A DNA stretch of 9,987 nucleotides, taken from contig NZ_QULN01000020.1 in the NCBI RefSeq assembly GCF_003481705.1, positions 1 to 9,987 of the forward strand, in the 5' to 3' direction. A program made the position numbers and the translations under genes. This DNA is from Butyricicoccus sp. OM04-18BH (lineage in GTDB: Bacteria > Bacillota > Clostridia > Oscillospirales > Butyricicoccaceae). How positions within the stretch are numbered: the first letter of the stretch is position 1; each line of letters opens with the position of its first letter. Of this stretch, positions 1 through 7,598 are shown in pieces. The notes beneath the pieces were generated by a model. The model had not been told where the DNA came from and did no database searches. It saw only the letters and a list, made by a program, of their open reading frames with translations.

Positions 1-1874
1 ATGCCGCCGTATACGAACGCAGACAGTGCATTAGAGTAGTAGCTGTTTACCTGCACATCGGAGAAGCCGCTGCTGTTGGTATACTTGCTGCCGCTTGCGT
101 TGGTCATGCGTGCAAGGAGCTGTACCGCTTCGGCGCGCGTGAGGTTCTGCTTCGGATTGAACTGCGAGTTATAACCAACAAAGAACGGCGTTTTAACCGA
201 ACGGTCAATGTAAATCTTGCCGTTTGCACCATTACCGGTGGTCGGCTTGACCGTAGAACTCGATTTCACAGCGGTCGCGGAAATCGTGACATTGTTCTTG
301 ATGTTGTCCACATAAACTGTCACATTGCCGTTGGAATTGCGCGTCATGTCGTAATCAACGCCGTTTACGCGGATATAAGACGCGCCTGCCGATACGGTGT
401 TGGACTTCGTGCCGATCTTGAGTGTAATATCATCGACCGCATAACCGGAAGACGGCTTAACCGTAAAAGCAACATCCTTACCGTCGCGCACCGACGAGCC
501 GGAAATATCCTTGCTGATCGTGAGGTGCGACGCCGACTTGATGGTAATGCTGTGGCTGGTGTCGATGCGCTTTGCCGTAGCCGATACAGACACCGGCTTG
601 TCTACATCGTTCACATACAGGTGCAGCACACCATCGCTGTCAGTTTCCATCTTGCAGGTCTTGCCCGCAACGCGGATAGAGGTCGCATCTGCATCTACGG
701 TGCGGCTGCTATCGTCCAACCGGAGAGTTACTTCGTCCAGCTCGTAGCGGTCATCATCGGTGACGTAGATTTCGAACTCAATGTCTGTGCCGTTGTCTAC
801 GGTGCTGCCGCAGTCCTTGCGGATACGGACGCCGGAGCCTGCCGAAGTGTCAACGGTGAGGTGGTCGGTGTCGTAGCTGCTTTCGGCGCTGACGGCGATA
901 TTGCTCTGGAGGTCGGTCAGATAAACAGTGCAGCCGTCGCTGTTACCGGACACGCGATAAGCGTTAGACCCTACAAATACCGTATTGGTGTTCGGCGTGC
1001 TGTACGCTGTCTTGCCGTCTGCTTCGAGCGTCAGCGCGTCAATCGTATAGCCGCGCTTTGCCGAGAAAGAAACGGTATAATTGCTGCCTTTCTTGACAAT
1101 ATCGCGTGAAATTTCGCTGCTGATGCCGCGCCCGGTGCGAACGGTAACAAGCACCTCGTCGCTGTCCGGCTGACGTTCTGCGGTTTTCAGTTCAATCGTG
1201 GTCGCAGAGGTAACACCGCCGGAGTAAACCGTCAGCACACCGGCTGCATCCACACGAAAACGGAAACCGTTAGAGGTCACATCGCAGCCTTTGGAAAGCT
1301 GGACGGTGGACTTGCTGCCGCCGATGGTGAGATCAGCGCGTGTAATGGTATACAGGCGGTCAGGCGTTGCCGTCATGCTGTATGCATCGCCCTTATTGAG
1401 CGTAGTCGTGGCAGCGGATACGGTCGCGCCGGTCTGCGAGGTAGCTGTAACTGCAAATGCGGTGCTTACCGCTTCGGCAGACAGCGTAACATCGTCCGAT
1501 GCTGCCGGAATATCGACGGTCGCGCGGATCACGCTTTCGCCGCCCGCATCCGTCTTGGACTGATAATGGACAGGATAAGTAATGCCATTGAGCTTCAGAT
1601 CGCCGTCAAGGTGAACAACATTGGCGCGGTCGGTATACTTGCCGTCCGAGATAATAAGCGTAGACAGATCGTAGCCGTCCAGCGGCGAAAAGTCGAAACT
1701 CTGGCTGCTGTCAGACACCGGGATGATATGCCGCCCCACAGAGGACACCGAGTAACCGGTGCCGTTCTGTGTGGTGACGATGCGATCCGTTTTCGGCGTG
1801 TCCGCCGCAAAAGCGGCGGGACACAGGGCGAGCGATGCGGCAAGCGCCGCACAGATCAATCGTCTGATTTTCAT
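1..1874 (-). CDS. Secreted repeat protein with C-terminal SLH domains (3' end off the left edge)
   Basis: 624 codons are visible and no stop is reached, so the C-terminus is missing. The start at 1874 is chosen because GAGGAG (1882-1887) lies 7 bases upstream and the first residues form a signal peptide (MKIRR, then a hydrophobic stretch ending AFA before Asp25). Residues about 45-537 hold five copies of a beta-rich module of about 95 residues; typical landmarks are GYxxDxxTL in the middle and VxVSAxA at the end. From about residue 553 an SLH domain is recognisable (FVGYNSQFNP, then NLTRAEAVQLLARM), followed by the start of a second one (FSDVQVNSYYSNAL) at the window edge. SLH domains of this family bind pyruvylated secondary cell-wall polymer, so the protein is probably held non-covalently on the cell surface. 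It follows the adhesin gene by 21 bp with no room for a promoter, so the two are probably cotranscribed. The function of the repeats is unknown; a ligand-binding or stalk role is inference. Confidence 0.88.
   Translation of the reverse strand, partial: MKIRRLICAALAASLALCPAAFAADTPKTDRIVTTQNGTGYSVSSVGRHIIPVSDSSQSFDFSPLDGYDLSTLIISDGKYTDRANVVHLDGDLKLNGITYPVHYQSKTDAGGESVIRATVDIPAASDDVTLSAEAVSTAFAVTATSQTGATVSAATTTLNKGDAYSMTATPDRLYTITRADLTIGGSKSTVQLSKGCDVTSNGFRFRVDAAGVLTVYSGGVTSATTIELKTAERQPDSDEVLVTVRTGRGISSEISRDIVKKGSNYTVSFSAKRGYTIDALTLEADGKTAYSTPNTNTVFVGSNAYRVSGNSDGCTVYLTDLQSNIAVSAESSYDTDHLTVDTSAGSGVRIRKDCGSTVDNGTDIEFEIYVTDDDRYELDEVTLRLDDSSRTVDADATSIRVAGKTCKMETDSDGVLHLYVNDVDKPVSVSATAKRIDTSHSITIKSASHLTISKDISGSSVRDGKDVAFTVKPSSGYAVDDITLKIGTKSNTVSAGASYIRVNGVDYDMTRNSNGNVTVYVDNIKNNVTISATAVKSSSTVKPTTGNGANGKIYIDRSVKTPFFVGYNSQFNPKQNLTRAEAVQLLARMTNASGSKYTNSSGFSDVQVNSYYSNALSAFVYGG
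264..1742 (-). repeat. Five tandem beta-rich modules in the SLH protein
   Basis: The modules span roughly residues 45-137, 138-233, 240-332, 338-435 and 442-537. Shared landmarks are a strand ending near GY, then xxD and a TL pair, a central V.V.G segment, and a closing VYV..V..NVxVSAxA. Modules 3-5 are the clearest. The copies are divergent in protein and DNA, so they are old duplications rather than a recent expansion. I do not recognise a named family with certainty. Confidence 0.6.
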
Positions 1875-1895
1875 AGTCTTTCTCCTCTCTTTTCC

Positions 1896-4800
1896 TTACC
1901 AGCCGGTAGTCGGCAGGGTCGGCTTTTTATAAGTCGGTGCGCGGTAGATGGTGGTAGTCCATGCGTCATTCGACATGATCCACTGCTGGCTGTCATTCAG
2001 ACCGCCAACATCTGCCTTATTAACAAACGAACTGCCGGAAGCCGACTTGCGAACCGTACCGTAAATATAGGCGTTATCCACCATACGGAAGCCGGACGGT
2101 ACCGTACCGAAAATAAACATAATCTGCGTTACCGCTTCACCGGATTTCAGACCGAGCGCGGTCGGCGTCGCTTGCAGTACGCGGTTGACAGACGGGTCGA
2201 GGTTATCTGCCAGTGTACGCGGTGTCTGATTGAAGTTGGTCTTATAAACCACCTTATAGGGGATACGGGTGTTATAAGTGCCGGTTACGATCTTATCCAG
2301 CTGTACCGCCTGATACGGCAGATTGTCGCGCCAGTAGAAGCTCGTCAGACGAATGGAGGAATTATTGGCCACGCGGCTGATCGTCCACTTCATCTGCATA
2401 CCCGGCGTTACCTGCTTCGGACCGGACTTGCCGATTACAACATTGGTGTAAACGCTCTCGTCCAGAACCTCCAGACGAACGATCTGGCTTGCAAACTCGA
2501 TTTCCGCTTCAAAGGTTTCGCCGGATACACCGTAATAGTTCGGTGCCTTGGTTTCCTTGATGGTGTAACGACCCAGCGGCAGCAGCTTGGAGATTGCAAG
2601 GCCACGCTCGTTGGAAACCACAGTGTCTACAACATTCTGTGCCTTGTCGTAGATCTCAAAGGTTGCGCCCTGCAGGAGCGTACCTGCGGGCAGACCATTG
2701 ATACTGTTGTAGTCCTTGGACTTCTTCGTAATCTGGATCTGACCGTACTGCGCGGTATTCTCCCAGACGATTTCGGTGGTTTCACCACGCTTTACACGGA
2801 AGGTACGCTCCTGCGTGTCGCGGATATATCCCTGCGCCGCCTGAATTTCTTCTGCGTAATATTTTCCCTCTTCCAGATCGTTTTCCAGCTCGATATAGCC
2901 ATCGCTGTCGGTGGTATACTCGCCAACGATGTTCTTATTCTTGTCTTTAATCAGGAAACGCACGCCCGGAATGGGGTCTTTCGTCACGCTGTCAATCTTC
3001 TTAATGCGGACGCTGGACATCTTGGCATTTTCAAATTCCACTGTGGCCAGTTCACCAGCCTTTACAATAACATTCTTCGGATTTGTGTCGATACGGTAGC
3101 CATCGGGCGCCTTGATCTCGGTTACGACATAGATGCCGTCCTCCAGACCGGAAATGTTGACCAGACCGGCAGAATTGGAGGTATACTCACCGATGCGCTC
3201 GCCGGACACCTTCTCAACCTTGAATTTCGCGCCTGCGAGTGCTTCGCCGGTGCCCTTGACCGTCTTGCGAATTTGCAGGCCATATGCCTTGCGGTTCGTA
3301 AAGGTCAGCTCATAATTCTGACCGGCCTTGACCTCGATGGTCTTGGGGGTATCCTGCAAGATATAGCCGGTCGGCGCGGCGATCTCGGTCACTACCAGCG
3401 AGCAATCCGGCAGACCGTTCAGCGTAATCGTGCCGTTTACATCGGTTTCTGCTTCCTTAACCAGTTCGCCATTGGACTTGGTAATCTTAAACTTTGCGTT
3501 TTTCAGCGGCTGACGGGTTTCCTCGTCGATTTTCTTGATGGTAAGGCCGGACTGCTTCTTGTTGGTAAAAGTCAGCTCATAGCTGCCGCCTGCCTTGACC
3601 TCAATCGTCTTGGGCGTATCCTGCAAAATGTAGCCGTCCGGGGCCTTAATTTCGGTTACTACCAGCGAGCAATCCGGCAGGCCGGTAAGCGTAATCGTAC
3701 CGTTTTCGTCCGTTTCGGTTTCCTTGACGAGTTCGCCGTTCGACTTCGTGATTTTGAATTTCGCGTTTTTCAGCGGCTGACGGGTATCTTCGTCCACCTT
3801 TTTGATAACAAGCTGCGACTGCTTGGTATCCTTAAAGGTGACTTCATAGGTCTGACCCTTGCGGAGCTGTACCGTTTTCGGCGTTTCGTCGATCACATAA
3901 CCGGACGGGGCCTTAACTTCGGTGATGATATATACGCCAGTATCCAGTTCGGGGATATGAACAACACCGTCCACATCACTTACAACATTCTCACGGACAA
4001 CGCTGCCATCGCCGCGCGTGATCTTGAACGATGCACCCGCCAGCGGCTTGCTGGTTTGTGCGTCCACCTTCTTAATCAGCAGACCGGGCTTCTTGCTGTT
4101 CTCAACAGTAAGAGTGTAGGTCTTACCCTCTTCCAGCGATACCGGGTGCGGGGTCTTGTCGATGATGTAGCCGCCGGGTGCGGTAATCTCGGTTACGATG
4201 TAATCCGCTGCATCAAGGCCCTCAACGAATGCGGTACCGTCCTCGCCGGTACGAATATCTTCCTTGACTACATCGCCGTTTGCGCGAGTCAGCTTAAAGA
4301 CTGCACCGGACAACGGCTTCTTGGTTTCGGCGTCGATCTTGGTGATGGACAGTCCCGGCTTCTTGGTGTTCTCAATAGTGAGAGAAGTGTCCTTGTCGGT
4401 CGTGTGTTCGATCTCCAGCGGTTTGTCGTTGAGGATATATTCTTTCAGCGTCGCAACTTCCTGCACCTTGTAAGTGCCTGCCGGAGCCTTTTCGATGGTG
4501 ATTTTACCATTCTCATCGGTGGTGTAGTCACCGAGCAGAGTTGCATCACGCCAAATCTTAAACTGTACACCCGCCAGCGGCTGCTTGGTCTGGCTGTCCA
4601 CCTTGATGACCTCGAACTTCTTCTGTACGGTATTGTCCACTACGAGATCAACATTTCCGTCCGTCGTATGCTCGATGGTGATCGGTTCCTTATTCAGCAC
4701 ATACCCGGCGAGAGTGTGATACTCGCGGAAAGTATAAGTGCCGCTGTCAGCATACGGAATGGTAAACTTGCCGTCCGCGCCGGTCGTAAAGTAGCCGATG

Positions 4801-7499
4801 CTCTTGCCGTCCTTGAAGCCTTGGAAAACAACACCCTGCAACGGCTTGCCGGTATCCTTGTCGATCTTGGTGACGGTAATATCCTTCTTCATCACATTGG
4901 GAATAGTGAAGAAAGTCGGGTACTCGGAATTGTTTTCGATGGTGAATACCTTTTCATTCAGCACATACTTCGGGTCGGTAATGACCTCCTGCGCCTGATA
5001 AGTACCCGGCTCTGCATACGGGAGCCAGATACGGCCATCTGCACCTGTGGTGTAGTTGCCGAGCAGCTTGCCGTCCTTGTAGATGGCAAAAGTTACACCC
5101 TCAATCGGCTTGTGAGTTTCGCTGTCGATTTTGAGAATACCGAAGTGTTTCTTGATGGTGTTGGCAAAGGTAAGGGTCGGGATTTCAGCCTGATCCTTTA
5201 CCAGTTCGACCGTCTGCTCACCGGCGTCCATGTTATAGTGTTCGGTATCGCCGCCGGTTTCCTTAACGCGGTAAGTACCCGGCTGGAGATTTTCAACCAT
5301 CGCTTCGCCGTTCTGGTTGGTCGTTACCGTCGTGAGGTGAGCATCGTTGTAGTAAACATCAAACTTCCAGCCGGACAGCGGAACCTTGGTTTCCTTGTCG
5401 ATTTTCACAATACGGATGGCTAATTTTTTTGTATTTGCAACATTGACCTCACGGATGAGCTGGGTCGGGTCGGCGGTCGGGTCAATATAGACCTCGTGAA
5501 CCTGCTCGTCGCGGAGATAATTCTGCGGCGGCTCTACCTCTACCACTTGGTAAAATCCCTTTGGCAGATCGTACAGGCCGGCATTGCCGTTCACATCGGT
5601 TTTTACGGTTGCAAGCACCTGACCGTCGCGGCGCACCTCGAAAGTCGCTCCGGCAAGCGGCATCTTGGTGTCCTTATCGTACTTGTAGATTTTAATGCCC
5701 GGTCGCGGAGCGTCCTTGAACGACAGCTCAATGTCCTTGCTGTTGTCCCACGCAAAGGTCTGAATGTCCGAACCATCGGTAGCGTATCCCTCCGGTGCAG
5801 CAACCTCGTACACCTCAAAGGAACCGTTAGGCAGGTCGCGTCCCTGAATGGTGAACTCGCCCAGAGCATCAGTGGTGTAGGTGTGCTTGAAGTTGTTGTC
5901 GATACCGCGAACCTCAAAGGTTGCGCCCATCAGGTTGCGACCATCGGCGGACGAAATCTTGTGAACCTTAAAGGTGTGATCGTCCGAGTTAGCGAGCTTC
6001 AGCTCGACCGTCTGACCGCCCTTGGTGCCGGTATTGACCGTCTTGGACGGGAGCAGGGTGTAACCCTCCGGTGCTGCGGTTTCCTTGACGGTTACGGTGG
6101 TATTCAGCGGCAGACGGTCAAAATTAGCTTCACCGTTGCTGTCTGTTGTTTCTGTGTGAGTTACTGCCTTGCCACTATCGGTATAGCTAATCTGGAAAGT
6201 ACAGCCCTCCAGTGGAGCACCGTCCTTATCGGTTTTCAGCACTTTCAGATTAACTTTATCTGCTGTCGGCTGCGGATTAGAACTAAACGCCAGCTTATTG
6301 CTGGACAGCTTAACCGCAGGCTCAACCAGAATGACCGGCTGAATGCCAGAACTGCTGGTCGATGCAATATAGACATTGTAGCGGTCAACATTCATGCTGG
6401 TTAAGAAAGAAGTGGTCAGCTTAGTACCTGCTGTGTCCATCTGTTCGGCAGTAGATTTGGGGATGCAGAAGTAAAACACCTGACCAAACGCCATATCATT
6501 GCCGTTCTTATACAGGGTCTTATCGCTGTGTACCTTGTTCAGCGTCAGCAGACCGTCACTGCCGTTCTTGTTGCCGTCCTCGTCCATGATAAACGCGCCA
6601 GACGGAAGATTCGATGCACGCACAAAGATACGATTGCTGCGAACGAAAGTCGCAGAAGCCGCAGCCATCGGCAGAACGAGATAATCTGTACCATCAATCG
6701 ACTTTTCGGCAAATACACCGGACTTCACAATACCATTCGGCAGGTCAACGGAGCCGGTCTTGGCATTGGCTGCGTTGTAGGTCGCGCTTCCGGGAGTATA
6801 ATTGATGGTATTGCCGACCCATGGAGCATGACCCTTGCCGCTGCTGCCCCAAACGCCGTCAAACTCATTGCCGTATTTCAGCATCTCAATGGCGGCGTAA
6901 AGAGTAAGAGCTTCCGAAGTAGTGGATGCACTCAGTGTCTTGCCGGACGAACGGTAGCCGAGCGAGGTGGAACTGGGATAGGTGATACCGAACTTGCTGT
7001 TAGCCGCGATCTGTGCATCACCCAACGCACACCAGATAGCAGCCTGCGAAGCAGAAAAATACATATCTGCGGTAAAGTTACCGGCGTTAAGCACCTTGGA
7101 ACCGCTGATAAAGGTGTTCAGAGTGTTACGGCTGTCCGACTTGACAACAACGCCGTACACACGCATATCCTTGACCTGCCCGGTTACGGTGTACGGCTTG
7201 CCGCCTGTACCGGGATTGCCCTTGGCGTGATCTGCGCAATATGCGCGGATTTCCGTACCGTCCGATGCTTTGGTGAACATCGGCCAAACATTACGCGGTG
7301 CGCCATTCTGCTGAAACCACGCCTTGCTCACGCCCTTGTCGGCTACATTGTAGTTTTCGCCTACTTTGATCTCGATAGCCGATGCCTTGTTATCTTCTTC
7401 CGCAGCGAATGCGGTAGGTACACTGACCGCCATGCTGCTGACAAGCGTCACAGCAGACAAAACACCCGCCAATGTACGCTTAAAGAAGTTTTTTCTCAT
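1896..7499 (-). CDS. Giant surface adhesin: thioester domain plus 14 SpaA-type modules, ending LPTTGW
   Basis: The protein has 1867 residues. The start at 7499 is preferred over an in-frame ATG at 7598: AGGAG (7508-7512) sits 8 bases upstream, and the signal peptide (MRKNFFKRTL, hydrophobic core, cleavage after AFA near residue 32) begins here. Residues about 60-230 match a TQxA/thioester domain: Cys88 in AYCADH and Gln152 in SQAAIW are the expected bond partners, known in relatives to form covalent links with host proteins. Residues about 231-415 are an unassigned accessory region. Residues 416-1687 are 14 SpaA/Cna-B-like modules with the KxD, E-APxGY and terminal N landmarks of Lys-Asn isopeptide domains. 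Residues 1688-1855 form a C-terminal domain I cannot name. The chain ends KKPTLPTTGW and stop, without the usual hydrophobic segment and basic tail. It is probably an extracellular stalk adhesin; the anchoring mode is unclear. Confidence 0.93.
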   Translation of the reverse strand: MRKNFFKRTLAGVLSAVTLVSSMAVSVPTAFAAEEDNKASAIEIKVGENYNVADKGVSKAWFQQNGAPRNVWPMFTKASDGTEIRAYCADHAKGNPGTGGKPYTVTGQVKDMRVYGVVVKSDSRNTLNTFISGSKVLNAGNFTADMYFSASQAAIWCALGDAQIAANSKFGITYPSSTSLGYRSSGKTLSASTTSEALTLYAAIEMLKYGNEFDGVWGSSGKGHAPWVGNTINYTPGSATYNAANAKTGSVDLPNGIVKSGVFAEKSIDGTDYLVLPMAAASATFVRSNRIFVRASNLPSGAFIMDEDGNKNGSDGLLTLNKVHSDKTLYKNGNDMAFGQVFYFCIPKSTAEQMDTAGTKLTTSFLTSMNVDRYNVYIASTSSSGIQPVILVEPAVKLSSNKLAFSSNPQPTADKVNLKVLKTDKDGAPLEGCTFQISYTDSGKAVTHTETTDSNGEANFDRLPLNTTVTVKETAAPEGYTLLPSKTVNTGTKGGQTVELKLANSDDHTFKVHKISSADGRNLMGATFEVRGIDNNFKHTYTTDALGEFTIQGRDLPNGSFEVYEVAAPEGYATDGSDIQTFAWDNSKDIELSFKDAPRPGIKIYKYDKDTKMPLAGATFEVRRDGQVLATVKTDVNGNAGLYDLPKGFYQVVEVEPPQNYLRDEQVHEVYIDPTADPTQLIREVNVANTKKLAIRIVKIDKETKVPLSGWKFDVYYNDAHLTTVTTNQNGEAMVENLQPGTYRVKETGGDTEHYNMDAGEQTVELVKDQAEIPTLTFANTIKKHFGILKIDSETHKPIEGVTFAIYKDGKLLGNYTTGADGRIWLPYAEPGTYQAQEVITDPKYVLNEKVFTIENNSEYPTFFTIPNVMKKDITVTKIDKDTGKPLQGVVFQGFKDGKSIGYFTTGADGKFTIPYADSGTYTFREYHTLAGYVLNKEPITIEHTTDGNVDLVVDNTVQKKFEVIKVDSQTKQPLAGVQFKIWRDATLLGDYTTDENGKITIEKAPAGTYKVQEVATLKEYILNDKPLEIEHTTDKDTSLTIENTKKPGLSITKIDAETKKPLSGAVFKLTRANGDVVKEDIRTGEDGTAFVEGLDAADYIVTEITAPGGYIIDKTPHPVSLEEGKTYTLTVENSKKPGLLIKKVDAQTSKPLAGASFKITRGDGSVVRENVVSDVDGVVHIPELDTGVYIITEVKAPSGYVIDETPKTVQLRKGQTYEVTFKDTKQSQLVIKKVDEDTRQPLKNAKFKITKSNGELVKETETDENGTITLTGLPDCSLVVTEIKAPDGYILQDTPKTIEVKAGGSYELTFTNKKQSGLTIKKIDEETRQPLKNAKFKITKSNGELVKEAETDVNGTITLNGLPDCSLVVTEIAAPTGYILQDTPKTIEVKAGQNYELTFTNRKAYGLQIRKTVKGTGEALAGAKFKVEKVSGERIGEYTSNSAGLVNISGLEDGIYVVTEIKAPDGYRIDTNPKNVIVKAGELATVEFENAKMSSVRIKKIDSVTKDPIPGVRFLIKDKNKNIVGEYTTDSDGYIELENDLEEGKYYAEEIQAAQGYIRDTQERTFRVKRGETTEIVWENTAQYGQIQITKKSKDYNSINGLPAGTLLQGATFEIYDKAQNVVDTVVSNERGLAISKLLPLGRYTIKETKAPNYYGVSGETFEAEIEFASQIVRLEVLDESVYTNVVIGKSGPKQVTPGMQMKWTISRVANNSSIRLTSFYWRDNLPYQAVQLDKIVTGTYNTRIPYKVVYKTNFNQTPRTLADNLDPSVNRVLQATPTALGLKSGEAVTQIMFIFGTVPSGFRMVDNAYIYGTVRKSASGSSFVNKADVGGLNDSQQWIMSNDAWTTTIYRAPTYKKPTLPTTGW
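1899..1916 (-). other. LPTTG sortase motif at the extreme C-terminus, lacking a membrane segment
   Basis: The codons for LPTTG occupy 1902-1916, Trp is 1899-1901 and the stop TAA is 1896-1898. Sortase substrates normally continue for about 30 residues through a hydrophobic helix and a basic tail. Reading the next bases in the +1 frame after the motif gives only charged residues, so a simple single-base frameshift hiding a helix is not supported. Confidence 0.8.
2439..6254 (-). repeat. Fourteen tandem SpaA/Cna-B-like modules (about 90 codons each)
   Basis: Approximate module starts, in residues: 416, 509, 601, 693, 785, 873, 962, 1049, 1139, 1229, 1318, 1407, 1496 and 1586. Each begins with a strand containing Lys followed mostly by x-Asp (such as IKKVD or ITKID) and has a central (T/K/Q)E, most often in TEIxAPxGY. 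Each ends with a strand carrying Asn (such as TFTN or TIEN). These are the Lys, Glu and Asn of autocatalytic isopeptide bonds. At the final position modules 2 (Asp596), 9 (Asp1224) and 14 (Asp1680) carry Asp. The unit is about 267-306 bp. Confidence 0.9.
3282..3815 (-). repeat. Most similar adjacent SpaA modules, 10 and 11, each with a Cys
   Basis: Module 10 is 3549-3815 and module 11 is 3282-3548. By eye they differ at about 12 of 86 aligned residues, far fewer than other module pairs, while many codons differ silently. Both carry the same unusual Cys (1277 and 1366) in GLPDCSLVVTEI. This points to an internal duplication, or gene conversion, followed by selection on the protein. Confidence 0.85.
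7044..7238 (-). other. Predicted thioester-forming Cys-Gln pair of the adhesin
   Basis: The Cys88 codon is at 7236-7238 (context AYCADHAKGNPG) and the Gln152 codon is at 7044-7046 (context FSASQAAIWCAL). In the TQxA/thioester domain family a Cys in a [YFL]C motif and a Gln before xAIW join spontaneously, and the bond reacts with an amine on the host target. Here the family's Thr of TQxA is Ser. A further Cys (157) lies five residues after the Gln, which is unusual. The assignment rests on motif recognition only. Confidence 0.75.
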
Positions 7500-7520
7500 T
7501 TTTTCATCTCCTTTTGCAAA

Positions 7521-7554
7521 TAAAAAGCGATTAGGATAGAAAATCCTAATCGCT
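7521..7554 (-). terminator. Intrinsic terminator-like hairpin between the CAP and adhesin genes
   Basis: Perfect 12-bp arms AGCGATTAGGAT (7543-7554 as read on the minus strand) and ATCCTAATCGCT (7526-7537) flank a 5-base loop. On the minus strand they are followed at once by TTTTATTT, giving an overall U-tract with the last stem base. This is the standard intrinsic terminator form for the CAP transcript. It ends only about 9 bases before the adhesin's Shine-Dalgarno and 22 bases before its start codon, so the adhesin must rely on readthrough or on a promoter upstream of the hairpin. Confidence 0.8.
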
Positions 7555-7570
7555 CTAAAACGATTATTAA

Positions 7571-7598
7571 ATTTTAACGACCGAAGTGCTGACAACAA
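7571..7598 (-). promoter_or_regulatory. Weak candidate promoter for the adhesin inside the 3' end of the CAP gene
   Basis: On the minus strand TTGTTG (7593-7598) and TAAAAT (7571-7576) are 16 bp apart. The -10 matches consensus at 5 of 6 positions, the -35 at 3 of 6. If used, the transcript would start near 7564 and the hairpin at 7526-7554 would be in the adhesin leader. AT-rich sequence at a gene end makes a chance match plausible. Confidence 0.25.

Noticed and set aside
525..1109. Plus-strand open frame of 194 codons opposite the SLH protein
   Set aside because: The opposite strand encodes a continuous protein with signal peptide, repeats and SLH domains; this frame has no ribosome binding site or recognisable content.
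1850..1901. A frameshift that splits the adhesin from a membrane anchor or fuses it to the SLH protein
   Set aside because: The +1 frame after LPTTG gives charged residues and no hydrophobic helix, and the SLH gene has its own ribosome binding site and signal peptide.
1566..5423. A 1285-codon open frame on the plus strand, opposite the adhesin and the start of the SLH gene
   Set aside because: It is in exact codon register with both minus-strand genes, so its stops correspond to Leu TTA/CTA and Ser TCA codons, which those genes rarely use. It ends at a TTA codon for adhesin Leu693. The product is a mirror of the SpaA repeats with no signal peptide or recognisable domain.
7499..7598. N-terminal extension of the adhesin from an ATG at 7598
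   Set aside because: The extra 33 residues would overlap the CAP gene and be translated from the terminator hairpin. They precede a complete signal peptide, and the strong ribosome binding site is at 7508-7512.
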